DNA of 62,215 bases from Candidatus Nomurabacteria bacterium. GTDB lineage: Bacteria; Patescibacteriota; Minisyncoccia; Phycocordibacterales; UBA9973. The first letter of the stretch is position 1; each line of letters starts with the position of its first letter. Below are positions 37,804 through 45,460 of the stretch, one piece after another. The stretch spans positions 1 through 62,215 of the forward strand of contig JADZEV010000003.1 in NCBI GenBank assembly GCA_020850295.1, in the 5' to 3' direction. A model generated the notes under the pieces. That model ran no database searches. It was not told where the DNA came from and saw nothing but the letters and a program-made list of their open reading frames with translations. Position numbers and translations under genes: made by a program.

Positions 37804-37823
37804 CTAATACAAACTTACAAACC

Positions 37824-38057
37824 ATGGCTTGCACTCAAAAAGATCCTTCTGAAGCTACCCAAAGGGCCTACTCTCAACAAAAAAGATTTAATAAAAATTT
37901 TTCTGAGATTACGGACCTAGTAAACAACTGTAGTAAATTTTTAAAAACAAAGATTTCTTTTTTCAAAAGTTCTTCTACTTTTGAAAACGAACAGGGAGAA
38001 ATTGTTCAGTCCCCGAAAGAAAGACTTATTTTAAAAATTACTAAAAATCAAAATTAA
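37824..38057 (+). CDS. Small protein of unknown function
   Basis: 77 aa from ATG 37824 ('MACTQKDPSEATQRAYSQQK'). Polar and basic, with two cysteines, no membrane segment and no recognised motif. An upstream in-frame TTG coincides with the -35 box and is not a start. Its own promoter and a strong terminator make it a separate unit between gatB and obg. Confidence 0.6.
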   Translation: MACTQKDPSEATQRAYSQQKRFNKNFSEITDLVNNCSKFLKTKISFFKSSSTFENEQGEIVQSPKERLILKITKNQN

Positions 38058-38082
38058 ACCAAAGTGCTTAACTAAAAAGATT

Positions 38083-38109
38083 GCCCCGAATGTTGTTCGG
38101 GGCTTTTTC
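38083..38109 (+). terminator. Intrinsic terminator
   Basis: GCCCCGAA / TTCGGGGC with a 5-nt loop, followed by TTTTT; it reaches the stop codon of the convergent obg gene. Confidence 0.88.
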
Positions 38110-39083
38110 TATTCTTTATTTTTCAAAAAATGTATTAATTCGTCAGAAAAACTCTTGATAGCCTTATCATCAAAGAGTGTTATATCAAAAACTTTTTTAC
38201 CTAATTTTTCAAATTCTTCTTTGGATTTTTTTATAGTTTCAGGATTTGTCATATCTGTTTTAGTTAGAAGTATCACCTCTGTCTTTTCTGACAACCCATG
38301 ACCATAATCTTCGAGTTCTTTTCTTATAGTTTTATAAGCACCCATCATATCTTCTTGCTCAAAAGAAATAAGGTGAAGAATTATTTTTGTCTTTGTTATG
38401 TGACGCAAAAATGTATAACCTAAGCCCTTACCGCCACTAGCTCCCTCTATAAGCCCTGGGATATCAGCAATAATATATCCGTACAAATCCCCTAAATTCG
38501 GATCAATAGTTGTGAAAGGATAAGCTCCCACTTTGGCTTGTGCATTTGTTAGTGTATTTAAAAGGCTACTCTTGCCTGCATTCGGAAAACCAACAAGACC
38601 AACATCAGCAATAAGAGAAACCTCTATATGAAGCTCGGCAAATTCTCCTTCTTTACCAGGAGTAGCTTCTTTTGGAGTTTGGTTTGTAGAACTTTTAAAA
38701 TGTTCATTTCCATAACCACCTGCTCCGCCTCTTAGTATCAATATCTCTTGACCTTCTTGTGTCAGTTCATATTCTTGGTCACTAGACTTATTTGTTATCT
38801 TTGAACCTATCGGAAACTCTATATATAAATCTTCCCCATTCGCACCTTTGAATGATCTACTTCCACCAGCTTCACCATTTTCGGCAAAAAATTCTTTCTT
38901 AGCTCGATACTGATCAAGTACTCGCAAGCTTCTAATAGCCTTTATATAGACATTTCCGCCACGACCACCGTCTCCTCCATTTGGGCCACCTTTGGCTATG
39001 AATTTTTCACGCCTCCAAGAAACGATACCGTTACCGCCCTTGCCTGCTGTTGCTTGTATTGTAATTTCATCCAAAAATGCCAT
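38109..39083 (-). CDS. obg: GTPase Obg/CgtA
   Basis: 324 aa. Glycine-rich Obg fold at about 1-155 ('VSWRREKFIAKGGPNGGDGG', 'RGGNVYIKA', 'LRGGAGGYGNEHFKSSTNQT'), then the GTPase domain: P-loop 'GFPNAGKSSLLN', 'TTIDPNLG', 'IADIPGLIEGASGGKGLG' and the TKxD box 'LLTKTDM'. No C-terminal OCT domain. It is an essential ribosome-assembly and stress GTPase. It lies 5 nt after the MYG1 gene. Confidence 0.96.
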   Translation of the reverse strand: MAFLDEITIQATAGKGGNGIVSWRREKFIAKGGPNGGDGGRGGNVYIKAIRSLRVLDQYRAKKEFFAENGEAGGSRSFKGANGEDLYIEFPIGSKITNKSSDQEYELTQEGQEILILRGGAGGYGNEHFKSSTNQTPKEATPGKEGEFAELHIEVSLIADVGLVGFPNAGKSSLLNTLTNAQAKVGAYPFTTIDPNLGDLYGYIIADIPGLIEGASGGKGLGYTFLRHITKTKIILHLISFEQEDMMGAYKTIRKELEDYGHGLSEKTEVILLTKTDMTNPETIKKSKEEFEKLGKKVFDITLFDDKAIKSFSDELIHFLKNKE

Positions 39084-39088
39084 AAGTT

Positions 39089-39985
39089 TTAGTACTCTAC
39101 CGCAAGACGAGCCATTTCCAAAGCCCCTTCTTTAGACTCTGCTGCTCCAATAAAAAGATTCTTATGGCAAAATACAGCATCTTTAACTCCTGATACTTTT
39201 TGCAATTCCTCGCCATCTAAGCCTGCCCAAGGTGCCGGAAGGTCTTTTTTGTTTATAAAACCTTGGGGATCTTTAGAAATTGTTTTAATTCCCCACTTCC
39301 CATCCTGAAGAAGTCTGACAATGAAAAGAGGTTCCGGAAAATCACGAAGTATTTCTTGCGCCGGATAAGTTTTATCAAGAATAATTATTCTCTTATCTTC
39401 TGCTTTATTATAAGCTTCTATAACTTTCTCTTTAGCTAATATAGTTTCATTGGTCTTAAATATCTCTCTTAAAAGTATTTCTTTTGACCACTCTAGCATT
39501 TTTAAAAAGTTATTATTATTTACTTTTTCAAAATCTTCACTCCAAGAAGCAGTAAAAATTCCTATTAAAAAAGAAATAGTTGCTGAAGGAACATTTTTAT
39601 TATAAGGATTTAAATCAAATCCATTATCTAAAGAATCAATAGGCGATACTAGTTCCTTGTCTACAACATTAAAAACCTCGTCATTTGGACAAATTAACCT
39701 ACCATAATGTTTCCAAACCAAACCAAAAGAAGCGTAAGGAATTTTATTTTCTCTTTCTCCTGCTCCAAGGGTTTGATGATGATCAAAACGATTTATGGTA
39801 GGATCGTATATCTTGCCCACATCTACAACTATATCTGCTTTTTCTATTATTTCTTTTTCCCTTGAGCGAATAAATTCAATTTTTTTATCATTAAAAACTA
39901 AAGCGAGTGTAGCGCAAGCAAAAACATCGTCAGCATGAAAAGCCCCACTGTGAGTTACTACAGTAATAACTTCTTTATTAATCAT
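39089..39985 (-). CDS. MYG1 family (UPF0160) protein, DHH-type phosphoesterase fold
   Basis: 298 aa. 'VVTHSGAFHADDVFACATLA' and 'DPTINRFDHHQTLGAGEREN' give the DHH-like metal-binding His/Asp set. Further 'PYASFGLVWKHYGRLI', 'PIDSLDNGFDLNPYN' and 'GAAESKEGALEMARLAVEY' match MYG1. Eukaryotic MYG1 is a 3'-5' RNA exonuclease; the bacterial role is unproven. Its start overlaps the end of the upstream holin-like gene by 8 nt. Confidence 0.9.
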   Translation of the reverse strand: MINKEVITVVTHSGAFHADDVFACATLALVFNDKKIEFIRSREKEIIEKADIVVDVGKIYDPTINRFDHHQTLGAGERENKIPYASFGLVWKHYGRLICPNDEVFNVVDKELVSPIDSLDNGFDLNPYNKNVPSATISFLIGIFTASWSEDFEKVNNNNFLKMLEWSKEILLREIFKTNETILAKEKVIEAYNKAEDKRIIILDKTYPAQEILRDFPEPLFIVRLLQDGKWGIKTISKDPQGFINKKDLPAPWAGLDGEELQKVSGVKDAVFCHKNLFIGAAESKEGALEMARLAVEY

Positions 39986-40316
39986 GATCTACAAACTTGT
40001 TTACAACCCAGTTGATAACAGAGATAACAAAAGCTCCTATTATCGCAGCTTTGAAGGAACTAATAGAAAAACCTGAGATAATACTAGCGATAAACCAAAA
40101 GAAAGCTCCGTTAATAACGAGAGAAAAAAGTCCAAGAGTTAAGATATTTAGAGGAAGTGTAAGTATGGTAATGACAGGCTTTACAACCATATTTAAGAAC
40201 ACCAAACAAGCAGAAACAACAACAGCGGTCAAAATACTATTTACACCAATACCAGAGACAAAGTATGGCAGAGAAAATATTGCAAGTACTGTTATAAACC
40301 AACGAAGTAATATCAT
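39978..40316 (-). CDS. Phage holin family 4-like membrane protein
   Basis: 112 aa with four hydrophobic segments. 'VVSACLVFLNMVVKPVITIL', 'TLPLNILTLGLFSLVINGAF' and 'IIGAFVISVINWVVNKFV' match the common four-helix family called phage holin family 4 / YvlD. Despite the name, in bacteria without a prophage it is an ordinary inner-membrane protein of unknown function. Confidence 0.85.
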   Translation of the reverse strand: MILLRWFITVLAIFSLPYFVSGIGVNSILTAVVVSACLVFLNMVVKPVITILTLPLNILTLGLFSLVINGAFFWFIASIISGFSISSFKAAIIGAFVISVINWVVNKFVDHD

Positions 40317-40331
40317 AATTAAATTATATAT

Positions 40332-40784
40332 TTAAAATAAAGACTCAACAACCTTTTTGACAACAGCACCATCTGCAGTGCTTCCTACTTCTTTCATAAC
40401 AGCACCGATAAGAACACCTATCTTTGATTTATCCATATGTCCAAGCTCTGTTTGTTTTGCAACAGCAATAGCGCGAATTTTCTCTTCTGACATTTGATCA
40501 GGCATAAATTCTTCAAGTATATAGAGTTGAGCTTGTTCCCCTGCTACTAGATCAGCTCTGCCGGCAGATGTAAATTGATCTATAGAATCTTTTCTTTGTT
40601 TAACAAGTCTACCAATAACCTTCTGTACTCCAGCATCATCAAGTGAATCTTGGGGTGTTTTACCTATAGCCACCAACTCATTTGTACAACCTGCCAAAAC
40701 TGCTCGGAGCGTATCAAGAGCCGTTTGATCTTTGTCTTTCATAGCCTCTTTTAACTTTTCTCGAATTTGTTCTTGAAGTGTCAT
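40332..40784 (-). CDS. GatB/YqeY domain protein
   Basis: 150 aa. 'MTLQEQIREKLKEAMKDKDQ', 'TALDTLRAVLAGCTNELVAI', 'VQKVIGRLVKQRKDSIDQFT' and the C-terminal 'KIGVLIGAVMKEVGSTADGA' are typical of YqeY, which resembles the tRNA-binding tail of GatB. The role is not established. The start is supported by TGG-TATAAT (minus strand, box 40793-40798) 8 nt upstream. Confidence 0.92.
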   Translation of the reverse strand: MTLQEQIREKLKEAMKDKDQTALDTLRAVLAGCTNELVAIGKTPQDSLDDAGVQKVIGRLVKQRKDSIDQFTSAGRADLVAGEQAQLYILEEFMPDQMSEEKIRAIAVAKQTELGHMDKSKIGVLIGAVMKEVGSTADGAVVKKVVESLF

Positions 40785-40792
40785 ATACCCAA

Positions 40793-40810
40793 ATTATACC
40801 ATGTTACAAT
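40793..40810. promoter_or_regulatory. Overlapping divergent extended -10 promoters
   Basis: Minus TGG-TATAAT (box 40793-40798) and plus TGT-TACAAT (box 40805-40810) are only 6 bp apart, with start codons at 40784 and 40817. Polymerase cannot occupy both at once. Confidence 0.65.
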
Positions 40811-40816
40811 GTCTTC

Positions 40817-41536
40817 ATGAGAATACTATTTTTTGATACCGAGACTACCGGCAACACCCCAGAAGACCGAATAGTACAACTAGCTGTTAAAGAACGAGGA
40901 GACTCTACTCCTGTAATAAATGAGCTTTTCAAGCCTCCATTTCCGATACCGTTTGAGTCTAGTGCAGTCCACCATATTTCTAACAAAATGGTTAATGATA
41001 AGCCTAATTTTAAAGACCACCCTAGATATTCTGAGATAAAAGATATATTTGAAAATGAAAATACTATAGTTGTGGCACACAACAGTGCTTTTGATGTAGC
41101 TATGTTATCTCACGAAGACATTCATCCAACAAATGTTATTTGCACATATAAAACGATAAGAGAGATAGATACAGATATAGATTTTACTAACTACAAGCTT
41201 CAATATTTACGATACGCTCTTGATATGGAGCTTGATGTTGGCGCCCATGATGCTCTGGCCGATGTCATAGTGCTCGAAAAGCTTTTTGAATATCTGTTAA
41301 ACAAAATTAGTTCTAATGGTTTAAACGAGAAAGATGCTTTAGAAAAAATGCTTACTATAACCAAAGAACCAGCTTTCATAAGAGAATTTACATTTGGAAA
41401 ACACAAAGGTATGCGAGTTGAAGAGGTTGCCAAAATAGATCCTGGTTACCTTTCCTGGCTTCTGACAGAAAAACTGAAAAATCCTATAGGAGAAGATGAT
41501 TGGATATTTACCCTACAAAAATATCTAGGAAAATAA
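40817..41536 (+). CDS. DnaQ-like (DEDDh) 3'-5' exonuclease
   Basis: 239 aa from ATG 40817. ExoI 'MRILFFDTETTGNTPEDRIV', ExoII 'VVAHNSAFDVAMLSHE' and ExoIII 'VGAHDALADVIVLEKLFEYL' carry the Asp/Glu/His set. A C-terminal piece 'EFTFGKHKGMRVEEVAKIDP' followed by 'GYLSWLL' is a short accessory domain often fused to such exonucleases. It may work in replication proofreading or in repair; a pol III epsilon role is not proven. Confidence 0.9.
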   Translation: MRILFFDTETTGNTPEDRIVQLAVKERGDSTPVINELFKPPFPIPFESSAVHHISNKMVNDKPNFKDHPRYSEIKDIFENENTIVVAHNSAFDVAMLSHEDIHPTNVICTYKTIREIDTDIDFTNYKLQYLRYALDMELDVGAHDALADVIVLEKLFEYLLNKISSNGLNEKDALEKMLTITKEPAFIREFTFGKHKGMRVEEVAKIDPGYLSWLLTEKLKNPIGEDDWIFTLQKYLGK

Positions 41537-41547
41537 AACCGCCTTTG

Positions 41548-41556
41548 TGATAAAAT
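41548..41556 (+). promoter_or_regulatory. Extended -10 (TGATAAAAT) of the rmuC-like gene
   Basis: TGA-TAAAAT ends 6 nt before ATG 41563; predicts a leaderless message. Confidence 0.6.
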
Positions 41557-41562
41557 AATACT

Positions 41563-42615
41563 ATGCAACTTATCTATAGCGCTATCGGAGTTTTTATCGG
41601 CGGTCTTTTTGCCTATATATTATTATCAAAGAAAAAATCTCCTCAAAACGATCAAAACGCTTTTTCTTTACTACTACAACAAATGAGTGATTTGCAAAGG
41701 ACTGTTGATCAAAAACTCGGTGATAGTGAAAAATCCATCACTGAGAACATGCGCTTCCAAAGCACCCAATCAAATAAAATAATCTCTGACATTACAGAAA
41801 AATTAACAAGACTAGACGAGGGAAATAAACAAGTCTTGAGTTTTGCTGAGAGTTTAAACCAACTCCAAGATATTTTGAAAAATCCAAAACAAAGAGGAAC
41901 AATACTCGGCGAATACTATCTTGAGACAATACTTTCAAAGGTTTTGCCACCTAAAACATTTCAAACTCAATATCAATTTAAAAATGGCGAAATAGTAGAC
42001 GCAGTAGTTTTTGTCGGTAAAAAGATAATACCTATAGACTCAAAGTTCTCTCTTGAGAACTATAACCGTATTATTGAGGCACACAAAGACGGCAAAGACC
42101 CAGAACCATTTATTTCGGAGTTTAAAAAAGATATCAAAAAAAGAATAGATGAAACTTCAAAATATATAAGAGAAGACGAAGACACACTCGATTTTGCATT
42201 TATGTTTATTCCCCATGAGTCTATTTACTATGATTTACTTATAGCCGAAGTTGGAACCATTAAGGTCAACACTCAAGACTTAGTAGAATACGCCTTTAAT
42301 AAAAAAGTTATCATTGTTTCTCCTACTTCTTTCTTGGCATATCTTCAAACAGTGCTTCAAGGTCTTCGTTCTTTGCAGATAGAAGAAAACGCAAAAGATA
42401 TAGTTAAAAAAGTTGGAGAACTTGGAAAGCATTTAAAAGCATATGAGGAATACCACAACAAAATGGGTAGCTCGCTAAACACTGTTGTAAATCACTACAG
42501 CAATTCTGGAAAAGAATTCAAAAAGATAGACAAAGATGTTTTGCGTATTTCAGGTGAAGGTGCAGATATTGAGCCGTTACTTATAGACAAATCAATAGAA
42601 GAAACTACTGCGTAA
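41563..42615 (+). CDS. rmuC: RmuC-like DNA recombination protein
   Basis: 350 aa. N-terminal membrane anchor (about 2-22), a coiled coil (about 30-105), and the RmuC nuclease-like domain: 'KNPKQRGTILGEYYLETILS', 'VDAVVFVGKKIIPIDSKFSL', 'DFAFMFIPHESIYYDLL' and 'VSPTSFLAYLQTVLQGLRSL'. RmuC limits inversions at short inverted repeats, which is of interest given the inverted repeats in this window. It overlaps the convergent gene by 11 nt at the 3' ends. Confidence 0.92.
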   Translation: MQLIYSAIGVFIGGLFAYILLSKKKSPQNDQNAFSLLLQQMSDLQRTVDQKLGDSEKSITENMRFQSTQSNKIISDITEKLTRLDEGNKQVLSFAESLNQLQDILKNPKQRGTILGEYYLETILSKVLPPKTFQTQYQFKNGEIVDAVVFVGKKIIPIDSKFSLENYNRIIEAHKDGKDPEPFISEFKKDIKKRIDETSKYIREDEDTLDFAFMFIPHESIYYDLLIAEVGTIKVNTQDLVEYAFNKKVIIVSPTSFLAYLQTVLQGLRSLQIEENAKDIVKKVGELGKHLKAYEEYHNKMGSSLNTVVNHYSNSGKEFKKIDKDVLRISGEGADIEPLLIDKSIEETTA

Positions 42616-43354
42616 AGAAAATATCAGGGTTGGCTATCTTGCTAAAACTACTAGTAGGAATACTTATATCTATGTTTCCAGAAGCATAGGCTGCAACTTG
42701 GTAAGGATCAAAAAGTACAGTTATTCCATTGTCTGTTACAACAAATGATTGATAATTTTCTTCTTTTGGGCCAGCTCCATCTTCTAACCAATCTGAGTTA
42801 ACATCGCTTCTTTTTAAAAGTTCTTTCTTAACTAGATCTGAAAAAGTCTTTAGATCATTTAACTCATTAAAAAATAAATTTGATAAAGTTAAAAGCTGCC
42901 CTTCTTTATTAAAAGAAAAAGTCTTCCGTACTTGTAAACCGTGAGCTCCACCAGTATATGAAGCTACGCTAAAGATATAGTTTTGAACATTTTTACTATC
43001 AACAAAATCATATTTTATATCCAAGGTTAAAGAAGTCTCGCTTGAACTTTCTATATCATTAACCCAACTAGTATCATCCTTAAAGGTAGCTATTTGATTT
43101 TCAACATAATTTTTAAAATATGTTGTTATTGTGTCACTATTTGTTTTTGGATAAACAGCATTTATATCATAGTGTTCAGTTTTTTCAGAAACAGCAACAT
43201 CATCTATTTTGGCAGATGGCCAAGGACCTACTTGAAGCTCGGCAATAGTTGGCTCTGGCTCCGGATCACTAGTCTTAAAACCAACCGAAGCCAAAAGAAA
43301 CAAAACTGCTAAGCAAAGTAAAAGAATTATTATGTCTTTTTTGTGGTTTTTCAT
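42605..43354 (-). CDS. DUF3298/DUF4163 exported protein
   Basis: 249 aa. N-terminal signal anchor (about 8-26), then a DUF4163-like region ('HYDINAVYPKTNSDTITTYF') and a DUF3298 domain ('VASYTGGAHGLQVRKTFSFN', 'TLSNLFFNELNDLKTFSDLV', 'VLFDPYQVAAYASGNIDISI'). These domains occur in the extracytoplasmic part of RsiV and in PdaC-like proteins. Shares a 1-nt overlap with the next gene upstream, so probably one operon with the Gmad2 protein. Confidence 0.87.
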   Translation of the reverse strand: MKNHKKDIIILLLCLAVLFLLASVGFKTSDPEPEPTIAELQVGPWPSAKIDDVAVSEKTEHYDINAVYPKTNSDTITTYFKNYVENQIATFKDDTSWVNDIESSSETSLTLDIKYDFVDSKNVQNYIFSVASYTGGAHGLQVRKTFSFNKEGQLLTLSNLFFNELNDLKTFSDLVKKELLKRSDVNSDWLEDGAGPKEENYQSFVVTDNGITVLFDPYQVAAYASGNIDISIPTSSFSKIANPDIFFTQ

Positions 43355-43830
43355 TACTGGAAGAATACCTTAAATTCTAAGGCATCGTCAAACTGTGGTT
43401 CGCTACTTGGATTGTCTTTTTTCATTATTATCCAACCATAGTTGTAAGGCCCGAGCTGGCTAGCATCATAAGAAACAACACCAGAAAATGGCACCATGTC
43501 TGTAGTCATCCAGTTATAACCTTCATCTACCGTAACATAGCCCTGCCCAATGATAAGCCCATCCCAGTTCACAACATCTACTGGCGCACTAGCTTCAAAA
43601 AACCAATTTCCTACTGCCCTACCCTTAATACTTATAGGAGAAGAAACAGCCTCTTCGATTAATGGCGAAGTAACTATTATCTTTCCTTCTTTTTGTGCTG
43701 GCGATTTATCAGGCTCCAAAGATGTGTTTGGGTTATTGTTAACAGGTGCATTTGAAATGCCTTTTGTTAAAGCCCAGAACAATAAACCAAAAATTATTAT
43801 TAAAAAAGTCAAAATATATCTTTTTTTCAT
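43354..43830 (-). CDS. Exported Gmad2 (Ig-like) domain protein
   Basis: 158 aa from ATG 43830 ('MKKRYILTFLIIIFGLLFWA', signal anchor). The domain 'IIVTSPLIEEAVSSPISIKG', 'RAVGNWFFEASAPVDVVNWD' and 'SQLGPYNYGWIIMKKDNPS' follows the Gmad2 bacterial spore-germination immunoglobulin-like pattern. Likely an extracellular binding module. The start is fixed by TGC-TATAAT (minus strand, box 43838-43843) 7 nt upstream; the longer ORF would cross the promoter. Confidence 0.87.
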   Translation of the reverse strand: MKKRYILTFLIIIFGLLFWALTKGISNAPVNNNPNTSLEPDKSPAQKEGKIIVTSPLIEEAVSSPISIKGRAVGNWFFEASAPVDVVNWDGLIIGQGYVTVDEGYNWMTTDMVPFSGVVSYDASQLGPYNYGWIIMKKDNPSSEPQFDDALEFKVFFQ

Positions 43831-43837
43831 ATTATAG

Positions 43838-43886
43838 ATTATAGCACTTTGAACTTGTTTATTTAATCTATTGCTTAAGTTATAAT
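43838..43886. promoter_or_regulatory. Divergent -10 boxes for the Gmad2 gene and the pseudopilin
   Basis: Minus TGC-TATAAT (box 43838-43843) ends 7 nt before its ATG; plus TATAAT (43881-43886) ends 9 nt before the pilin ATG. Confidence 0.55.
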
Positions 43887-43895
43887 AAAGATACA

Positions 43896-44387
43896 ATGAA
43901 AAGCAAAATAAACTATATAAAAGGTTTTACGCTTATTGAGCTACTTGTTGTTGTTGGAGTTATCGGCATATTGGCTGCTGTTGTTTTAGCAAGCTTAAAT
44001 AGCGCTAGAGCAAAAGGAAAAGATGCGGCTATAAAACAATCAATGAAAGAATTTCAAAATTTATTAGCTTTAGAATTTAACGACACTGGTAGCTATGCAA
44101 ATCTTCAACCTGGAGCTTGGTTCCCTCAAACTGCTTGTAGCTCATCATTTGGTGGCAACTATGCAACACAAGCAAGAGCTATTTGTACCAAAATAGTTAC
44201 TGATGGATCCAGCTGGAGTGGCGCAATTTATAAATTCTACGCTGGAAATTCTGTTAGCTCTGCTCAAACATACTCCATAATGGGAGCGCTAAATAACCAA
44301 AACACTTTTCACTGTGTTGGTAATAGCGGTAATTCATCTACTGATGCAGGATCCTTCACCGGCACTGGTTGTTACGGAAATCCTTAA
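43896..44387 (+). CDS. Type IV pilin-like protein (prepilin N-terminus)
   Basis: 163 aa. Prepilin peptidase site 'KGFTLIELLVVVGVIGILAA' with Gly before Phe and Glu at +5, then the hydrophobic helix and 'ASLNSARAKGKDAAIKQSMK'. The C-terminal globular part has several Cys residues and is rich in Ser, Gly and Asn. It could be a major pilin or pseudopilin. The processing and assembly genes are elsewhere. Confidence 0.9.
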   Translation: MKSKINYIKGFTLIELLVVVGVIGILAAVVLASLNSARAKGKDAAIKQSMKEFQNLLALEFNDTGSYANLQPGAWFPQTACSSSFGGNYATQARAICTKIVTDGSSWSGAIYKFYAGNSVSSAQTYSIMGALNNQNTFHCVGNSGNSSTDAGSFTGTGCYGNP

Positions 44388-44411
44388 AGTTTGACTTATC
44401 TAAAAAAAGTG

Positions 44412-44432
44412 TTAATGTTTTAAAAACATTAA
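44412..44432. promoter_or_regulatory. Palindrome at the promoter of the 217-aa gene
   Basis: TTAATGTTT-TAA-AAACATTAA, 9-bp arms. It overlaps TAATGT, a possible -10 box lying 16 bp after TTGACT. All-A/T-rich, so moderate weight. Confidence 0.35.
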
Positions 44433-44435
44433 AAT

Positions 44436-45089
44436 ATGAAAACAGTTATTATTACGGTAATTGCTATTTTGATTATAGCAATATTTGTTATTTCTTATTT
44501 CAAAAATAAATCTTATAAAAATCAAATTAATAAAAAACGAAGAGATAAGCAGAACCAAAAAAATATAAGACACGTTAGTGAAATTATTTTAGGGAGCTAT
44601 CTTAAGATTAGCGGAAAAAAAAGAAGAAAGTCAATTAGAGCATTTGCTCGCTGGCAAACGAAAGAGAATAACCTTTGGGATAATGCATCGAAAGATCAAA
44701 ATGATTTGATCATAGATTATATGCTTGGCAAGGAAGATAAATTTTCTTTTACACCGATTATAGAACAAGAAAATCCTTGCAAAAAGTCTAAGGGTTATCC
44801 TGATGGTTACGAGCTTTTTATTAAAAATGCCTTCACGGACCCATTCCCTTCTCTTCATGATATGCCTGAATGGGCAATAAGTAATAAGCTTTCAGAAATC
44901 TTTATTGTTTATAATATTTCACCTGAAGACTCTAGTCGTTATCTTTTTCATTTGAAAAATCATTATGCTAATCACAAAATGACACAAGCGATAATTCAGT
45001 TTGATCTCTGGAAGATTTCTGAGCCTAAAATTAAATCAAGGTTTGAAAATAGACTAAAGCAATTTACAAAAGGAACTGGAGACTGGTAA
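44436..45089 (+). CDS. Membrane-anchored protein of unknown function
   Basis: 217 aa. One N-terminal transmembrane segment (about 3-22), a very basic stretch (about 23-75: 'KNKSYKNQINKKRRDKQNQK'), then a soluble helical part with Trp and Phe residues. No motif recognised. Inside-positive charge suggests the C-terminal part is cytoplasmic. Confidence 0.65.
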   Translation: MKTVIITVIAILIIAIFVISYFKNKSYKNQINKKRRDKQNQKNIRHVSEIILGSYLKISGKKRRKSIRAFARWQTKENNLWDNASKDQNDLIIDYMLGKEDKFSFTPIIEQENPCKKSKGYPDGYELFIKNAFTDPFPSLHDMPEWAISNKLSEIFIVYNISPEDSSRYLFHLKNHYANHKMTQAIIQFDLWKISEPKIKSRFENRLKQFTKGTGDW

Positions 45090-45108
45090 TAAACAGAGAA
45101 TTAGAATT

Positions 45109-45137
45109 AAAAGCTGTAATTATACGGCTTTTTTATT
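45109..45137 (+). terminator. Weak intrinsic terminator
   Basis: AAAAGC-GTA / TAC-GCTTTT stem with two unpaired bases, followed by TT-rich sequence. Confidence 0.55.
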
Positions 45138-45149
45138 TTTTGAAATCTG

Positions 45150-45221
45150 TGACCCTACGGGGAATCGAACCCCGATTACCGCCTTGAGAAGGCGATGTCC
45201 TAACCGTTAGACGATAGGGCC
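45150..45221 (-). tRNA. tRNA-Glu (anticodon CTC)
   Basis: 72 nt. Acceptor GGCCCTA / TAGGGTC (one G-T pair), discriminator A. The D arm has GTCTAACGGTTAGGAC. The anticodon loop TTCTCAA on stem TCGCC / GGCGG gives anticodon CTC. The T arm is GGGG-TTCGATT-CCCC. CCA is not encoded. Its first 21 nt are repeated 140 bp upstream. Confidence 0.93.
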
Positions 45222-45222
45222 A
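45201..45222. repeat. 22-bp direct repeat, copy 1 (inside tRNA-Glu)
   Basis: taaccgttagacgatagggc plus ca; identical to 45341-45362. It covers the 5' 21 bases of tRNA-Glu. Confidence 0.85.
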
Positions 45223-45307
45223 ATTTATTTATTTGTAATGACATCGCCTTACAGGCTTACTTATTGTCTCATAAATATCGACAATTTCCTCGCTAGCTCG
45301 GAACCAG

Positions 45308-45335
45308 ATGAAAAGTAAAGCAGTTTACTTTTCAT
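45308..45335. repeat. 12-bp-arm hairpin inside the tRNA-Glu insertion
   Basis: ATGAAAAGTAAA-GCAG-TTTACTTTTCAT, perfectly paired; the stem extends with GGAA/TTCC outside a short bulge. Confidence 0.65.
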
Positions 45336-45340
45336 TCCAA

Positions 45341-45362
45341 TAACCGTTAGACGATAGGGCCA
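45341..45362. repeat. 22-bp direct repeat, copy 2 (truncated tRNA-Glu 5' end)
   Basis: Identical to 45201-45222. It lies just downstream of the tRNA promoter, where the original tRNA start would be expected. Confidence 0.85.
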
Positions 45363-45380
45363 TAAAAACAGTGCGACAAT

Positions 45381-45409
45381 ACTATACAGAGAATTTTTCT
45401 ATTTTTCAA
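45381..45409 (-). promoter_or_regulatory. tRNA-Glu promoter (TTGAAA-17-TATAGT)
   Basis: Minus strand TTGAAA (45404-45409) and TATAGT (45381-45386) with a 17-bp spacer; the same box pair drives tRNA-Ile. Confidence 0.65.
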
Positions 45410-45417
45410 GCTTATTT

Positions 45418-45446
45418 TTGACAAAGTAAACATATATAAGTATTAT
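45418..45446 (+). promoter_or_regulatory. Promoter TTGACA-17-TATTAT
   Basis: TTGACA 45418-45423, TATTAT 45441-45446, 14 nt before the ATG at 45461. Confidence 0.7.
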
Positions 45447-45460
45447 CAGAAAAAAATATT

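Noticed and set aside
39978..40316. Prophage holin
   Set aside because: The family name suggests a phage, but no other phage gene is near; it is a common bacterial membrane protein.
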